Of a stretch of DNA of 35,364 nt, positions 19,578 to 28,053 are shown one piece after another. The stretch is from an uncultured beta proteobacterium (lineage in GTDB: Bacteria > Pseudomonadota > Gammaproteobacteria > Burkholderiales > Burkholderiaceae_C): NCBI GenBank assembly GCA_903938815.1, contig CAJAES010000025.1, positions 1 through 35,364 on the forward strand. Direction: 5' to 3'. The notes beneath the pieces were generated by a model. The model did not search any database. It worked only from the letters and a program-made list of their open reading frames with translations, and had not been told where the DNA came from. Made by a program: the position numbers and the translations under genes. Numbering within the stretch: position 1 is the stretch's first letter; the number at the start of each line of letters is the position of its first letter.

Positions 19578-20480
19578 ATGAAGTCCATGAAGGACGTGCC
19601 TTCGTCCTTGATCGCCCGAAATGAGTCGTGGGTTCGCCAGCAGGCGGGCTCGCTGATGCGCCGTGTGCCCTCGAACGTCGAGAAGGCCGACCTGATCCAG
19701 GCCGGTCTGATCGCCGTCGCGCAGGCGGCTCTGAGCTTCGAGTACGAGGGTGACCGCGACACCGAGGAGGGCCGGGACGCCTTCGTGCGCTACGCCCGAT
19801 TCCGGGTCAAGGGCGCCATGCTCGACGAACTGCGACAGATGGACAGCCTGACGCGCACGCAACGGCGCAAGATCAACGTGGTGCAGATCGCGCGCGAGCG
19901 CTGGACGGCCGTGAACGGCGTGCAGCCCACCCTCGGTGAGTTGAGCGGGTCCACCGGCATCGGCGTGGACGAGATCGCGCAGCTCGACCAGAGCGCGCTC
20001 GACGCCCATGCGCAGAGCCTGGATGAACCCGACGACCGCGAAGGGGTGGCGCCCGCCCCGCACCCGGCCACGCCCCGCGACGAAGTCGAGGCGCGCGTCG
20101 ACACCGCCATCGTGATGCGGCGCCTGGCAAAGTTCTTCGAGACACTGCCGGAACGCGACCGGCAGGTGATAGACGCCTACCTCGGCATCGGCATGAGCCC
20201 GACCGAGCTGGCAGGCTCGTTCAAGGTCAGTGCCGCGCGGATGTCGCAGATGTACCGCGAGGTCTGCCGCCGCATCGCCACCGGGCTCGGCCAGGGCCCT
20301 GCGCGTGCCACCGATGCCCCTGTCGGCCGCCACGCGGGCTCGCTGGACCACCTGATCACCGAGCGCGAACTCGAACTGGCAGGCCAGCAGAACATGCCCG
20401 GCTGGGGCGACCTGATGGAGCAGACCCTGGTGAGCCTGCGCAACGCACCCGCCAAGTCGGCGCTCGGCCAGCGCCGCTGA
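19578..20480 (+). CDS. FliA-like (sigma-28 type) RNA polymerase sigma factor
   Basis: 300 aa from ATG 19578 (ATG 19587 is an alternative). Region 2: EKADLIQAGLIAVAQAALSFE, then FVRYARFRVKGAMLDELRQMDSLTR, the RGAMLDELR-type block typical of FliA. Region 3 follows, then region 4: FETLPERDRQVIDAYLGIGMSPTELAGSFKVSAARMSQMYREVCRRI. A C-terminal extension of about 60 residues after region 4 (ATDAPVGRHAGSLDHLITER onward) is not in enteric FliA, which is about 240 aa. No flagellar gene lies near; the orphan cheZ is 16 kb away. It may be the flagellar sigma factor or a paralogue with another regulon. Confidence 0.82.
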   Translation: MKSMKDVPSSLIARNESWVRQQAGSLMRRVPSNVEKADLIQAGLIAVAQAALSFEYEGDRDTEEGRDAFVRYARFRVKGAMLDELRQMDSLTRTQRRKINVVQIARERWTAVNGVQPTLGELSGSTGIGVDEIAQLDQSALDAHAQSLDEPDDREGVAPAPHPATPRDEVEARVDTAIVMRRLAKFFETLPERDRQVIDAYLGIGMSPTELAGSFKVSAARMSQMYREVCRRIATGLGQGPARATDAPVGRHAGSLDHLITERELELAGQQNMPGWGDLMEQTLVSLRNAPAKSALGQRR

Positions 20481-20485
20481 CGCGC

Positions 20486-21046
20486 CTACACGAGGCCGGA
20501 AGCCCCCAGCAGCGCGCCGGCGCCCAGCAGCCACAGCAGGTGCAGCCGGGTGCGCCAGACGACGATCGCGGCCACGACGGCCAGCGCCGCCAGCGGAAGC
20601 GGGCCACCCGGCCCGGCCTGCGCCGTCGCCAGGATCCACGCCGTGGCCAGCAGCAGCCCGATGACCACGGGCGCCATGCCCTGCTTGAAGGCCCGCACGC
20701 CGCGGTCCTCGCGATGGCGCTGGGCCCAGCGCGTGATGGCCAGCGTCAGCAGCGAACTCGGGAGCAGCATCCCCACCAACGCCAGAGCCAGCCCCAGCAC
20801 GGCCGTGGCGTGGCCACCCGCGTTGAGGCCGACGTTCCAGCCCAGCAGCGCGATGAAGAGCACATTGGGCCCGGGCGCGGCCTGTGCAAGCGCGATGGAA
20901 GCCGCGAACTGCGGGTCGCCGAGCCAGCCCTGCTGCACCACCAGGTAGCGGTGCAGATCGGGCGCGACGGCCATCGCGCCGCCCACGGCCAGCAGGGACA
21001 GCGCCAGCATGTGCAGCGTGAAGCCGGCCCAGTCGGCCGGGCTCAT
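20486..21046 (-). CDS. Short-chain chromate transporter (CHR), C-terminal partner
   Basis: 186 aa, one CHR domain with about six membrane helices. Signature: LSLLAVGGAMAVAPDLHRYLVV, the conserved ALAQAAPGPNVLFIALLGWNVG, and hydrophobic helices to the end. Paired short CHR proteins function together and export chromate in characterised cases; sulfate-related roles are also proposed. ATG 21046 overlaps the stop of the upstream partner (ATGA). Convergent with the sigma-factor gene, five bases apart. Confidence 0.88.
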   Translation of the reverse strand: MSPADWAGFTLHMLALSLLAVGGAMAVAPDLHRYLVVQQGWLGDPQFAASIALAQAAPGPNVLFIALLGWNVGLNAGGHATAVLGLALALVGMLLPSSLLTLAITRWAQRHREDRGVRAFKQGMAPVVIGLLLATAWILATAQAGPGGPLPLAALAVVAAIVVWRTRLHLLWLLGAGALLGASGLV

Positions 21047-21678
21047 CGCGCCACCCCGAGCCGCCGCCATGCCCAGGCGCAGGCCGGGCCCCCGACGGCC
21101 AGCAGCGCGGCGGCCAGCGGCAGCCGCCACAGCGCCACGGCGCAGAAGATCGCCAGCACCGCGCCGCCGCACAGCCAGCGGCCGAGCACGTTGCCGTCGA
21201 GCGCACCCGCCAGCTTCAGCGCGGTGCCGGCCACCAGGCCGGCCGCCACCGCCCCCATGCCGCGCAGCGCGCCCTGCGCCGCCGGCAGGTGCGCCACCGC
21301 AGCGAAGCCCAGCACCAGCGCAACCAGCACGCACAGCGGGAACAGCAGCATGCCGGCGGCGGCGGCGACGGCGCCGCGCAAGCCGAAGTGCCGGTCACCC
21401 AGCATCAGGGCCAGGTTGACGACATTGGGCCCGGGCAGGACCTGCGCCACGGCCCAATCCTCGACAAACTGCTCGCGCGTGAGCCAGCCGCGCTTCTCGA
21501 CCAGCTCACGCTGCACCACCGCCAGCACGCCGCCGAACCCCTGCAGCGCGATCCAGCTGAAGGACCAGAACAGGTCGGCCGGCGACCGCGGCGAGGTGGA
21601 CGGTTTCAGACTGCGCCACCGCGGCCATGGAAGGCGATGCGAGATTGGCGCCAGTGACTGTCGCAAGAGTCGCTGCAA
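21043..21678 (-). CDS. Short-chain chromate transporter (CHR), N-terminal partner; start uncertain
   Basis: Up to 211 aa. The CHR domain is clear from PRSPADLFWSFSWIALQGFGG through VVQRELVEKRGWLTREQFVEDW and AVAQVLPGPNVVNLALMLGDR, with about six helices. The only start codons in frame before the domain are TTG at 21678 and TTG at 21666; there is no ATG or GTG. A good ATG at 21628 opens MAAVAQSETVHLAAV in a different frame and would enter the CHR frame after one indel, so a frameshift near the N-terminus (real or a sequencing error) is possible. The stop overlaps the next gene's start. Confidence 0.82.
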   Translation of the reverse strand: MQRLLRQSLAPISHRLPWPRWRSLKPSTSPRSPADLFWSFSWIALQGFGGVLAVVQRELVEKRGWLTREQFVEDWAVAQVLPGPNVVNLALMLGDRHFGLRGAVAAAAGMLLFPLCVLVALVLGFAAVAHLPAAQGALRGMGAVAAGLVAGTALKLAGALDGNVLGRWLCGGAVLAIFCAVALWRLPLAAALLAVGGPACAWAWRRLGVAR

Positions 21679-21856
21679 TCAACGCCGCAAACAACGCCTG
21701 CCGGCGAATCGAGCCCTCGCAGAACCCGGCAGCGGCCAGTCAACCCAGCGGGTTCAGCCAGGACGAAACGCGTTCCCGCAGGCTTGACCGTCTGCGGCAA
21801 GCAGCGGAATCCAGGGGTGCTCATCCTGAGCTTGCATCACTGCCAGAGCGCATGAG

Positions 21857-23797
21857 CTAGAGGATAGCGCCGGCAGCCCCTGATTCGGAGGGAACGGCGA
21901 CAGGTGCAAGCAGCCAGGGGTCGCCCACGGGCGCAGTCTGCGCGCGGGCGCGAGTCGATGCGACTGCCGTTGACTCGGCAGCCTGGCCGCCGCCTCGCTG
22001 TGCGTACACCGGCAGAGCCAAGGTCTTCGCACGCTGCTTGGCCAGCGCGGCGGCACTGGCCACGTCGGCCGCGTGGCGGAACCCCGTGGTGTCCGAGACC
22101 GGCACGGCGCCCATGTACAAAGACGTGAAGCTGAAGAAACGCTGGGTACCGTGGCGATCTTCAGCGGTGATGCCGCCCGCCTGCCTGGCTTCCTCGTCAT
22201 AGAGCTTGCGGGAGGCTTCCTGGAAGTCGGCCACCATGCGTTCGCAGCGCGGTTCCCAGTCATTGCTCTGGAACAGGACGACGAAGTCATCGCCGCCAAC
22301 GTGGCCGACGAAGTCGCGCTTCGGGTCGCAGTGTTGCTGGATCGTCGTCGAGACGAGCTTGATGACCTCGTCGCCACGCCAGTAGCCGTAATAGTCGTTG
22401 AACGGCTTGAAGTTGCTGAGATCGGCGTAGCACGCGACGAATTCCGTCCTGGCGGCCAGGAGCCGGTCGATGTGCTCGCTGATCGGGATGTTGCCCGGCA
22501 GCAGCGTCAGCGGATTGGCGTGTCGCGCTGCCTCGATCCGGCTCTCTGTCACGTGGCGCACCAGTTGGTGGCCGGTACCGAGGCCGTGATACCGCCCGTT
22601 GTCGATGTAGATGAATCCCTCGCTGAGATAGCGCTGGTCAGCACCTGTGAGCACGGCGACCAGCGCATCGATGTCGAGTTCGACATCGATCAGCGTCGGC
22701 GCCGTGTTCGCGAAGGTGACGCAGGGCTTTCGCCCGTAGATCTCCTTGAAGTACTGCTTGGCATAGCGGTCCAGGAAGCTCTGGCGGCCCAGGAGACCCA
22801 GCGGCCTGCCTTGGTCATCGACAAAGGCGATCGCGTGCCAGACTGGCTGTGCGGCGAAGATCGCAGCCACTTCGTCGTTCGTGGCGTTCACCGTCACAGG
22901 CTCGGCCGACAGCACTTGAAGCTGGCTCAGGCGGCCGGGTGATGGCGCGACACGTTGCGCCGGCATCACGGCGACCCGCGAGCTGCCGATGACGGCCTGC
23001 GCCTCGGTCTCGATGTGCACTCGGGGCTCGCGGTCGGGTCGGCCGAGAAAATAGCCCTGCGCAAGCGGCATGCCCAGATCGCGCAGGACGCGAAGGTCGT
23101 CGCCCGTCTCGACACCTTCGGCCACCAGCGTCGTGCCGAAGGTCTCGGCAATCTGCATCAGCGCACGCAGCGTCTTCAATTGCCTGGCGTGCTGGGCAAT
23201 CTCGCGGGTGAAGTACTTGTCGATCTTCACGACATCCGGGCTGAGTTCGGCCCATAGGCGCAGACTGGAGCGGCCATCCCCGAAATCGTCGAGTGCGAAG
23301 CTCATGCCGGCGGCCTGGACATGCCCTGCCACCTCGACCAATTGAGGAATGTCGGTGACGTGTTCGTGCTCGGTGATCTCGAACACGACCATCGACGGCT
23401 GCAGCCCGAGGTCGCGGATGCAGGCGCCGATGACCTCGCTGCCATGCCCGCGAAAGCATCGCACCAATGACGAGGCGCTGATGTTGACGAAGACCCGGCC
23501 GGGTTGGCGCAGGGCCACCCAGCGCTGGAGCGCGAGCACGACGCACGCAACCTCGAAGTCATGCAGCAGGCCCTCGCGCCGGGCCGCCGCGAACAGGGCA
23601 TCCGGGCTTTGCAGCGGCATGCCGAGCGGGCCCCGGACAAGAGCCTCATGCGCGTGGATGGCGCCGCCGGCAAGTGCTGCGATCGGCTGGAAGACCATCG
23701 ACAACGCGCCTTCCGCCAACAAACGCGACAAGGGGCCGCTTCGGTCGCCGACGCTATAGGAGAACAAGTCGGGCGATATCGGCTTTCGAATGCTCAT
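21857..23797 (-). CDS. EAL-CBS-GGDEF cyclic-di-GMP protein
   Basis: 646 aa from ATG 23797; the open frame extends further upstream but that part has no domain-like sequence. The EAL phosphodiesterase domain (about 25-260) keeps its key residues: HEALVRG at 50-56, VNIS, FEITE, ALDDFGDG with the paired Asp, VVKID, VAEGVET and QGYFLGRP. A CBS-like region follows (about 295-415). The GGDEF domain (about 430-600) has FKPFNDYYGYWRGDE and the signature variant GGDDF at 501-505, so cyclase activity is uncertain while c-di-GMP hydrolysis looks possible. No transmembrane segment is seen. CBS modules often sense adenine nucleotides. Monocistronic. Confidence 0.9.
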   Translation of the reverse strand: MSIRKPISPDLFSYSVGDRSGPLSRLLAEGALSMVFQPIAALAGGAIHAHEALVRGPLGMPLQSPDALFAAARREGLLHDFEVACVVLALQRWVALRQPGRVFVNISASSLVRCFRGHGSEVIGACIRDLGLQPSMVVFEITEHEHVTDIPQLVEVAGHVQAAGMSFALDDFGDGRSSLRLWAELSPDVVKIDKYFTREIAQHARQLKTLRALMQIAETFGTTLVAEGVETGDDLRVLRDLGMPLAQGYFLGRPDREPRVHIETEAQAVIGSSRVAVMPAQRVAPSPGRLSQLQVLSAEPVTVNATNDEVAAIFAAQPVWHAIAFVDDQGRPLGLLGRQSFLDRYAKQYFKEIYGRKPCVTFANTAPTLIDVELDIDALVAVLTGADQRYLSEGFIYIDNGRYHGLGTGHQLVRHVTESRIEAARHANPLTLLPGNIPISEHIDRLLAARTEFVACYADLSNFKPFNDYYGYWRGDEVIKLVSTTIQQHCDPKRDFVGHVGGDDFVVLFQSNDWEPRCERMVADFQEASRKLYDEEARQAGGITAEDRHGTQRFFSFTSLYMGAVPVSDTTGFRHAADVASAAALAKQRAKTLALPVYAQRGGGQAAESTAVASTRARAQTAPVGDPWLLAPVAVPSESGAAGAIL

Positions 23798-24367
23798 GGA
23801 GTTCTGCCTCGCACTTCGGAGAGTTGACTCGAACGGTGCATCGTCGAGCGGGGTGGCGCGCACGTGACGACCTGAACGCAGCGGCGCAAGCTCCGGGACA
23901 TCGACATCGACATCGACATAGCCGCCGCGCAACCCTCGGGTGCCGCGCCGTGCATCGGCCCGGCAAGCAGCGGCCCGGGTTGCCGCAGGTACAGGTGGGT
24001 CCGGACATTCCATCGTGAGCGCTCCTTGGTCGATCCGGAATATCCGGCAACCAGGCACTCGGCGAATGAAGGAGTTGATGGGCAAGCGCCCGCCACGTCA
24101 TGAACCTGTCATGTGCGGCTCGGGCCGGGCGCACGCCATGCAGTAACGGCGACACAGGACGACACATCGAGTCGGACATCTGCCGCTGCAATCAGCCAAG
24201 TCGCTGGCCTGCAACGACGCCGTATGGCGTCCCGACTCATGCACATTTCCGAGACGGCCCGGCTGTTTGTCATCTCGGAACCGAAAATGCCCAAGCGAAT
24301 CCGGTTCGTCGGGATCAGTTGCCGAGTGGCGAACCTCGCATTTGACGACCGTGCCGAACCTGGCTGC
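23798..24367. other. Intergenic region of 570 bases
   Basis: No convincing gene. Open frames of 60-100 codons exist on both strands but show no motif and no plausible ribosome-binding site. It contains a short ACATCG triplicate at 23898-23919 and the inverted repeat at 24247-24280. It probably holds the promoter of the EAL gene (leftward) and the end of the catabolic operon. Base composition shifts here from very GC-rich to more mixed. Confidence 0.55.
24247..24280. repeat. 8-bp inverted repeat downstream of the catabolic operon
   Basis: TTCCGAGA at 24247-24254 and TCTCGGAA at 24273-24280, perfect arms with an 18-base loop, about 90 bases after the flavin oxidoreductase stop in its direction of transcription. 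No T-run. It may be a weak terminator or a regulator site. Confidence 0.45.
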
Positions 24368-25342
24368 TCAGCATGTCAAGCCGATGAGTCGGCCACGGAT
24401 GATCTGGTCTGCTTGCGCCATGATCCGGCTGATCAACTCGTGGCAGCTTGGCACGTCGTCGATCAGGCCAGCCACCATTCCGCAACTCCAGGCGCCGGCG
24501 TCCACTTCGCCCTGCTGCATCACGCGAGGGTAGACGCCAGCAACCTCGTCGAGGATGTCCTCGATCTTCAGCGCATGGCCCATTTTCTGCTCGATGGCCA
24601 AGATGCGTTCGACGCCGGCATTGCGAATGACGCGTTCGGTATTGCGCAGCGCACGCATGATCAGGCGCGTATCCAGTTCCGATGCGGCAACGATGGCCTG
24701 CTTGACCTTGGGGTGCACCGGCGCCTCCTGGGTGGCGACAAAGCGTGTGCCCATATTGATCCCCTCGGCGCCCAGCGCCATCGCGGCGACCAGGCTCCGC
24801 CCATCGGCCATGCCGCCCGAGGCCACGAACGGAATGCGAAGCTCATCGGCTGCGCGGGGCAGGAGAATGAAGTTGGGCACGTCGTCCTCACCAGGATGAC
24901 CGCCACACTCAAAGCCATCCACGCTCACCGCATCGCAGCCGATCTTCTGCGCCTTGAGCGCGTGCCGCACCGATGTGCACTTGTGGATGATCTTGATGTC
25001 TGCGGCCTTGAACGCCAGCATGTAGGCCTCCGGGCTACGCCCAGCCGTCTCGACGATCTTGACGCCTCCGGAAGCGATGGCGGAGATGTACTCCGAATAG
25101 GGGGGTGCAGCGAAGGTCGGCAGGAAGGTCAGATTGACGCCGAATGGCTTGTCTGTCATGTCCTTGCACCTGGCGATTTCGCGGGACAGCAGTTCCGGCG
25201 TTTTCTGAGTCAGGCCGGTCAGGACGCCGAGACCGCCAGCGTTTGACACCGCCGAGGCGAGCTCGGCGAGTCCCACGTAATGCATGCCGCCCTGGATGAT
25301 CGGGTGCCGTATGCCAAGCAGTTCAGTGATGCGAGTTTTCAT
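24368..25342 (-). CDS. Nitronate monooxygenase / FabK-like flavin oxidoreductase
   Basis: 324 aa from ATG 25342. FMN-binding TIM barrel of the 2-nitropropane dioxygenase family. Blocks: GIRHPIIQGGMHYVGLAELA, NAGGLGVLTG, DKPFGVNLTFLP, the flavin/substrate loop DAVSVDGFECGGHPGED, FVASGGMADGRSLVAAMALGA and GTRFVATQEAPVH. The family covers nitronate monooxygenases, FabK enoyl reductases and many NAD(P)H-flavin enzymes in CoA-ester catabolism; the context of CoA genes favours the last, but this is inference. Last gene of the minus-strand operon, 37 bases after the crotonase gene. Confidence 0.88.
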   Translation of the reverse strand: MKTRITELLGIRHPIIQGGMHYVGLAELASAVSNAGGLGVLTGLTQKTPELLSREIARCKDMTDKPFGVNLTFLPTFAAPPYSEYISAIASGGVKIVETAGRSPEAYMLAFKAADIKIIHKCTSVRHALKAQKIGCDAVSVDGFECGGHPGEDDVPNFILLPRAADELRIPFVASGGMADGRSLVAAMALGAEGINMGTRFVATQEAPVHPKVKQAIVAASELDTRLIMRALRNTERVIRNAGVERILAIEQKMGHALKIEDILDEVAGVYPRVMQQGEVDAGAWSCGMVAGLIDDVPSCHELISRIMAQADQIIRGRLIGLTC

Positions 25343-25379
25343 GGACGCGGAGTCGCCTTTCGTGATGTGCTGCGACGAC

Positions 25380-26147
25380 TCAACGCCGGCGCGCGGTGGC
25401 AAGTTGCTCCTGCAGGGCGTCGATCCTGCTGTGGTTGTCCTGCGAACCGATATAGCTGCGGAAAAGCCACTCCTGCACGCGCATCGAACCATCCAGGCTC
25501 TGATGCAGCACTTCGTTCGACAGCCGCTTGGCTTCCGACAAACAGGCTCGGTCGTGCATGGCCATGTCGCGAGCGATCTGCCCAACCGAGGCCAACAGCG
25601 TGCCCTCAGGAAATATCTTGCTCACGTAGCCCATGCGCTCGGCCTCTTCGGCGCCGTAGATGCGACCCGTGAACGCCACCTCCTTGGCGCGACCCAGGCC
25701 GATGATCCGCCACAGAGGATCCAGAATCGGTGTCAGCGACAGGACGATTTCCCGCTGACCGAACTTGGCCCGCGTCGAGCAGTAGCGAACATCGCACATC
25801 ATGGTCAGGTCGAAGCCGCCCGCGATTGCCGCACCGCCCACAGCGCAGATAACCGGCTGTGTGCAGAACAGGACAGCGCGATACGCTTGGTGGAACAGTG
25901 CGGTGTACGACTCGTTCGAGGACTTCTCCAGCTTTCGGATCTCGTCAAGATCAAAACCGGCCGAAAAGTATCGCTCCCCGCCGGTCAGGACGATGACGCT
26001 GACATCCCGTCGCTCACCCAGCGCAGCGAAGAGCGTGGCCACTTCCTTGAGCACCTGCGGGGACAAGGCGTTGCCTTTGTCCGGCCGGTGAATCGTCACG
26101 GTGGCGACCGAGTCGGCCACCTCGAGCACGAGAAATTGATGGTTCAT
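25380..26147 (-). CDS. Enoyl-CoA hydratase/isomerase (crotonase) family protein
   Basis: 255 aa. Crotonase fold: VTIHRPDKGNALSPQVL, oxyanion-hole segment GERYFSAGFDLDEI, and PVICAVGGAAIAGGFDLTMMCDVRY. Of the two catalytic glutamates of classic hydratases, the first position is Asp (GGFDL) and the second is kept (FGQREI); the usual GAGGTQRL after it is replaced by PILDPLWRI. This points away from a standard beta-oxidation hydratase and toward an isomerase, hydrolase or C-C lyase branch; the reaction cannot be named. 20 bases after the CoA-transferase gene. Confidence 0.88.
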   Translation of the reverse strand: MNHQFLVLEVADSVATVTIHRPDKGNALSPQVLKEVATLFAALGERRDVSVIVLTGGERYFSAGFDLDEIRKLEKSSNESYTALFHQAYRAVLFCTQPVICAVGGAAIAGGFDLTMMCDVRYCSTRAKFGQREIVLSLTPILDPLWRIIGLGRAKEVAFTGRIYGAEEAERMGYVSKIFPEGTLLASVGQIARDMAMHDRACLSEAKRLSNEVLHQSLDGSMRVQEWLFRSYIGSQDNHSRIDALQEQLATARRR

Positions 26148-26167
26148 GGTGTGTGGTCGTGTTGAAT

Positions 26168-27364
26168 TCAGATCACGCCGCGAGCATGGAGGGAGGCGAT
26201 TTCATCGTCTGATAGACACATGTCTGTGCCATAGAACGTGGCGTTGTCGCGTCCGACGTCACCGGCGCTGCGCTCGATGGCGCAGGGATCGACCGAGAAG
26301 CGGGGCACGACATTGGCCATGCGTACCGTGCCAAAGTCGTCGTCCGGTACATCGCAGATCATCTTCCGGAACTGGAAGTGAGGGTCGGCCTCGATCTGGT
26401 CGATGCCGTAGATCGGCGCGATAGTTCCGCCAGCGGCCTCGAATGCATCCAGGACCTCGCGTTGCGAGTGCTGCTGGCACCATGAAGCAAAGATCGCGTT
26501 GAGCTCACACCCGTGCTCGACGCGCATGGCGTTGTTCGCAAACCGTGGGTCGCCGATGAGGTCAGGCCGGTCGATGGCGCGGCAGTTGTTGGCGAATATG
26601 GCATTGGTGCTGCCGGAAAGCGACACCCAGGCGGCGTCACCGGTGCTGTAGACGGCAGCCGGGGCCGAGTACTGGTTGGCATTTCCGGAGCGTTGCCGGA
26701 CCAGCCCAAGTTGCTCGTGCTCTATAGGCAGAAACTCGAGAAGCTTGAATGTGGCCTCGGTCAGCGACAGGTCGATTTCCTCACCGGGAGCGGCCTTGTC
26801 GACAGCCCGACGCCACAGCGACGCCAGCACCCCCAGCGCACCGAAAAGCCCGCCCACGTTATCGGCGATCGGGTATCCCGCGTGCATCGGTTCGCCGTCA
26901 GATTCGCCGCAGATATGGGTCAGGCCACCCATGGCCTCGAATAAGCGGGCAAAGCCCGGGCGATCGCGATAAGGGCCCGTCTGCCCGAAGCCGGTGGCGC
27001 GCAGGATCACCAGTCGAGGTTGAGCTGCCCATAGCGCTTCCTTGGTCAGCCCCCAGCGATCGAGCGTCCCGGGGCGGAAGTTCTCGATCAGAACGTCGAA
27101 GCGATCGATCATCTGCAGCAGGAGCGCTTGGCCTTCGGACTTGCGCAGATCGAGGGTGATCAGTCGCTTTCCACGATTCGTGACCTTCCACCAAAGCGGG
27201 GTGCCCTGCTTGTGCGGCGGGAAGCCCCGCGCGCCATCGCCGGCGCCTGGTATCTCTACCTTCACGACGTCGGCGCCGTAGTCCGCAAGCAGAGCGGCCG
27301 CCGACGGCGCCGCAATGATCGTCGCGATGTCCAGCACTCGGAGTCCAGTCAGTGGTCCTGTCAT
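26168..27364 (-). CDS. CaiB/BaiF family (type III) CoA-transferase
   Basis: 398 aa. Family blocks: GLRVLDIATIIAAPSAAALLADYGADVVKVEIP, WWKVTNRGKRLITLDLRKSEG, DVLIENFRPGTLDRWGL, the candidate catalytic Asp in GYPIADNVGGLFGALG. Probably activates the pathway substrate by CoA transfer from another thioester. Start ATG 27364 overlaps the stop of the truncated Bug gene upstream (ATGA). It differs clearly from the other CaiB/BaiF protein at 17480-18658, so the two are not a recent duplication. Confidence 0.92.
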   Translation of the reverse strand: MTGPLTGLRVLDIATIIAAPSAAALLADYGADVVKVEIPGAGDGARGFPPHKQGTPLWWKVTNRGKRLITLDLRKSEGQALLLQMIDRFDVLIENFRPGTLDRWGLTKEALWAAQPRLVILRATGFGQTGPYRDRPGFARLFEAMGGLTHICGESDGEPMHAGYPIADNVGGLFGALGVLASLWRRAVDKAAPGEEIDLSLTEATFKLLEFLPIEHEQLGLVRQRSGNANQYSAPAAVYSTGDAAWVSLSGSTNAIFANNCRAIDRPDLIGDPRFANNAMRVEHGCELNAIFASWCQQHSQREVLDAFEAAGGTIAPIYGIDQIEADPHFQFRKMICDVPDDDFGTVRMANVVPRFSVDPCAIERSAGDVGRDNATFYGTDMCLSDDEIASLHARGVI

Positions 27365-28044
27365 GAGAGCGGTCGAGTGATGTGGAAATCCGGCAAGGCT
27401 CGGCGGTCACTCCGGCTTGATGCCGGCGCGGCGCCCTTGTAGCCCACATGCGTCAAGATCACACCCGTTCCGGCCCGCAGCGCTTCACCCAGCAGGTGCG
27501 GCATCGAGCCGACACCCGCAGTGGCGTACGTGAGTCCGCCCGGCTGCGTTCGAGCGGCACTCACCACGTCGGCAAGCGAACGCCAGGGCGTCGACGGATG
27601 AACCGAGATCAGCCTCGGCGCCGAGGCCACGAGGGAGATGGGTGCGAAGTCTGTGACGAAGTCGTATGGCAACTTCATGCCCAGCGCCGAATTCAACGCC
27701 AGCGGCGCAGCAGCGAACAGCAGCGTGTAGCCGTCGGGTCTGGCTTTGGCCACCGCGTCGTTGCCGACGATGTTGGCAGCGCCTGCCTTGTTCTCGACCA
27801 CGAAGGGCTGCCCCATGCCTGCGCTCAACTCGACGGCAAACATCCTGGCAACGACATCGGTGGCGCCACCTGGCGCGAATGACACGAATGGCACGACGAT
27901 GCGCACGGGCTGCCGCGGATAGTCGTCGTTGCCCTGTGCCGCGGCCGAGGTGACGACCGCTGAGGCCAAGGCCACGCTGAGACAGCGGGACAGTGACGGA
28001 GCTTGCTTCAGGAGTCGCGCCTTTCGAAACAGCCTTGATGGCAC
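27361..28044 (-). pseudogene. Bug-family receptor truncated by an internal deletion
   Basis: 227 codons remain of a family normally near 320-330. GTG start at 28044, signal peptide LSVALASAVVTSAAAQG, then normal Bug sequence: YPRQPVRIVVPFVSFAPGGATDVVARM, VVENKAGAANIVGNDAV, ARPDGYTLLFA, up to THVGYKGAAPA, after which the frame reads unrelated residues (SSRSDRRALPDFHITRPLS). In the next frame, directly at that point (27427-27410), the bases encode AGIKPE followed by TGA (27409-27407), the normal C-terminal ending of Bug proteins. So about 100 codons were deleted with a frame change. The second lobe is missing, so ligand binding is very unlikely. Confidence 0.85.
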
Positions 28045-28053
28045 GGCAGCCGG

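Noticed and set aside
21754..21837. 27-codon open frame (MQAQDEHPWIPLL...) between the EAL gene and the chromate-transporter gene
   Set aside because: No ribosome-binding site and no family match that I recognise; too short to support.
24100..24345. Short open frames of 61-81 codons on both strands of the 570-base gap
   Set aside because: No motif, no plausible translation start, composition like non-coding sequence.
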